Origin: URHD0088 sp041488295
GTDB lineage: Bacteria; Pseudomonadota; Alphaproteobacteria; ATCC43930; CGMCC-115725
Direction: 5' to 3'
Length of the DNA: 15,936 nt
NCBI GenBank assembly: GCA_041488295.1
Contig: JBGPOZ010000096.1
Location: 1-15,936, forward strand
The notes below the pieces were generated by a model that saw only the letters and a program-made list of their open reading frames with translations, did not search any database and had not been told where the DNA came from. A program made the translations under genes and the position numbers. Positions 14,412 to 15,936 of this stretch are shown one piece after another (positions within the stretch are counted from its first letter, which is position 1; every line of letters starts with the position of its first letter).

Positions 14412-15936
14412 ATGAAACGACGCACTTTGCTCAAATCAGCGCTCGCCGGCGCGGCCGTGCTCGCGGCACCGCGCATCGTGCGGGCCGAAGGTGCCAGCAC
14501 CATCACCTTCGTGCCGCACGCCGATCTCGCCTCGCTCGATCCGGTTTGGACGACGGCCGACATCACGCGCAACTATTCGCTCGCCGTCTTCGACACGCTC
14601 TTCGGCTTCGATGCGAGCTTCAAGGTCCAGCCGCAGATGGTCGCGGGCCACAAGGTCGAGAATGAGGGCAAGGAGTGGGAGCTCACTCTGCGCGACGGGC
14701 TCAAATTCCACGACGGGACGCCGGTCCTCGCGCGCGACTGCGTCGCCAGCATCCAGCGCTCGGCGAAGCGCAATCCGATGAGCGGCGCGCTGATCGCGCG
14801 AACCGACGAGGTCACGGCGGTGTCCGACAAGGTGATCCGTTTCCGCTTGAAAAAGCCGTTCGGTCTACTGCCCGAGGCGCTCGCCGAGGTCTATTGCGTG
14901 ATGATGCCGGAGCGCCTCGCCAAGACCGACGCCTTCGAGCAGGTGAAGGAGTCGGTGGGATCGGGGCCGTTCAAATTCGTCGCATCCGAGCGCATTCCAG
15001 GTTCGCGCGTCGTCTTCGAGAAGAACGCGGACTATGTGCCGCGGCCCGACGGCACGCCAAGCTTCAATGCCGGCCCCAAGATTGTCCATATTGACCGCGT
15101 CGTCTGGTCGTTCCTGCCCGACCCCTCGACGGCGGTGATCGCGCTGCAGAACGGCGAGGTCGATTGGTGGGAGAATCCGCAGCTCGACCTCGTCCCGCAG
15201 CTGAAGCGCGACAGCAAGCTCGTCGTCAAGGTCACCGACCGGACCGGCGAGATCGGGTGCCTGCGCTTCAATCACCTCCATCCGCCCTTCGACAATGCGG
15301 CGGTGCGCCGCGTCGTGCTCTCGGCGATCGATCAGAAGGAGATCATGACGGCGGTCGCGGGCTCGGTGCCCGATCTCGTCAAGACCGATGTCGGCATCTT
15401 CGTGCCGGGGACGCCGCTGGCGAGCGATGTCGGCGTCGAGATCACCCGCGGCCCCAAGGATTACGCTAGGATCAAGCAGGAGCTGACGGCGGCCGGTTAT
15501 AACGGCGAGAGGATTGTCGTCCTCGCCGCCACCACCATCCCCGCCATCTTCGCCGAGGCGCAGGTGGCCTCCGACGTGCTGCAACGGATCGGCATGAATG
15601 TCGATTTCCAGGCATTGGAATGGGGCAGCGTCGTCGCCCGGAGAGCCATTCGCGAGCCGATCGACAAGGGCGGCTGGAACATTTTCTACACATATCTCGG
15701 CGGCTTCGGAAACATCTCGCCCGGTCCTGACATCTCGATCCGCGGCAGTGGCGCCAATGCCTGGTTCGGCTGGCCGAACAACCCGAAGATGGAGACGCTG
15801 CGCGATGCGTGGTTCGACGCGCCCGACCTCGGAGCGCAGCAGAAGATCGTCCGCGAGATGCAGGTGCTGTTCTGGCAGGACCCGCCTTACGTGCCGCTCG
15901 GCATGTACGATCTGCCGACCGCCTTCCACAATTATC
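14412..15936 (+). CDS. Peptide-type ABC importer substrate-binding protein, Tat-exported, 3' end missing
   Basis: This is the periplasmic binding protein of a second importer, open to the window end (508 codons visible; the full protein is probably only slightly longer). The N-terminus MKRRTLLKSALAGAAVLAA is a twin-arginine signal with likely cleavage after RIVRA (residue 25), so it is exported folded, unlike the Sec-type binding protein at 4101-5669. The mature part follows the SBP_bac_5 pattern: DLASLDPVWTTADITRNYSL, WELTLRDGLKFHDGTPV (about 77-93), VGSGPFKFV, FDNAAVRRVVLSAIDQKEIM and QDPPYVPLGMYD. GGAGG eight bases upstream fixes the start. It lies on the opposite strand from the first importer; its own permease and ATPase genes would be expected just beyond 15936. 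The ligand is unknown. Confidence 0.92.
   Translation, partial: MKRRTLLKSALAGAAVLAAPRIVRAEGASTITFVPHADLASLDPVWTTADITRNYSLAVFDTLFGFDASFKVQPQMVAGHKVENEGKEWELTLRDGLKFHDGTPVLARDCVASIQRSAKRNPMSGALIARTDEVTAVSDKVIRFRLKKPFGLLPEALAEVYCVMMPERLAKTDAFEQVKESVGSGPFKFVASERIPGSRVVFEKNADYVPRPDGTPSFNAGPKIVHIDRVVWSFLPDPSTAVIALQNGEVDWWENPQLDLVPQLKRDSKLVVKVTDRTGEIGCLRFNHLHPPFDNAAVRRVVLSAIDQKEIMTAVAGSVPDLVKTDVGIFVPGTPLASDVGVEITRGPKDYARIKQELTAAGYNGERIVVLAATTIPAIFAEAQVASDVLQRIGMNVDFQALEWGSVVARRAIREPIDKGGWNIFYTYLGGFGNISPGPDISIRGSGANAWFGWPNNPKMETLRDAWFDAPDLGAQQKIVREMQVLFWQDPPYVPLGMYDLPTAFHNY

Overview
The window looks like chromosome of a GC-rich alphaproteobacterium, most likely a member of the Hyphomicrobiales (rhizobia, Rhodopseudomonas or Beijerinckiaceae relatives). 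The basis is the strong G/C bias at third codon positions, frequent GTG starts, tightly overlapping operons, GC-rich palindromic intergenic repeats, and protein families (tandem MoeA plus MoeA-PBP fusion, the cystathionine gamma-synthase family enzyme, a soluble chemoreceptor) that recall that order. The assignment rests on recognition of sequence style and families, not on a search.

Left part (1-6439, all minus strand, transcribed right to left): a 200-residue hypothetical protein, then a complete dipeptide/oligopeptide-type ABC importer in the order substrate-binding protein, permease B, permease C, ATPase D, ATPase F. The start of a glutathione S-transferase-like gene follows and leaves the window at base 1. 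The last four transporter genes overlap each other by 4-8 bases and three of them start with GTG, so they are probably translationally coupled. An inverted pair of GC-rich palindromes lies between the binding-protein gene and the first permease gene.

Centre (6620-11208, plus strand): a compact three-gene operon. It holds a MoeA-like protein whose second half has lost the usual MoeA motifs, a complete MoeA fused to a C-terminal periplasmic-binding-protein-like domain but without a signal peptide, and a crotonase-fold protein that resembles DpgC, the cofactor-free dioxygenase of (3,5-dihydroxyphenyl)acetyl-CoA. This is the most interesting part of the window. It puts molybdenum-cofactor metabolism or molybdate sensing next to an unusual acyl-CoA oxygenase or hydratase in one transcription unit.

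Right part: a convergent PLP enzyme of the cystathionine gamma-synthase/lyase family (minus strand) whose stop codon interlocks with that of the DpgC-like gene. A divergent soluble methyl-accepting chemotaxis protein follows, with a perfect 18-base palindrome upstream. Next is a second pair of the same GC-rich palindromes. Last is the start of a second peptide-type ABC importer, whose Tat-exported binding protein runs off the right end. No rRNA, tRNA, CRISPR array, insertion sequence or phage gene was seen.
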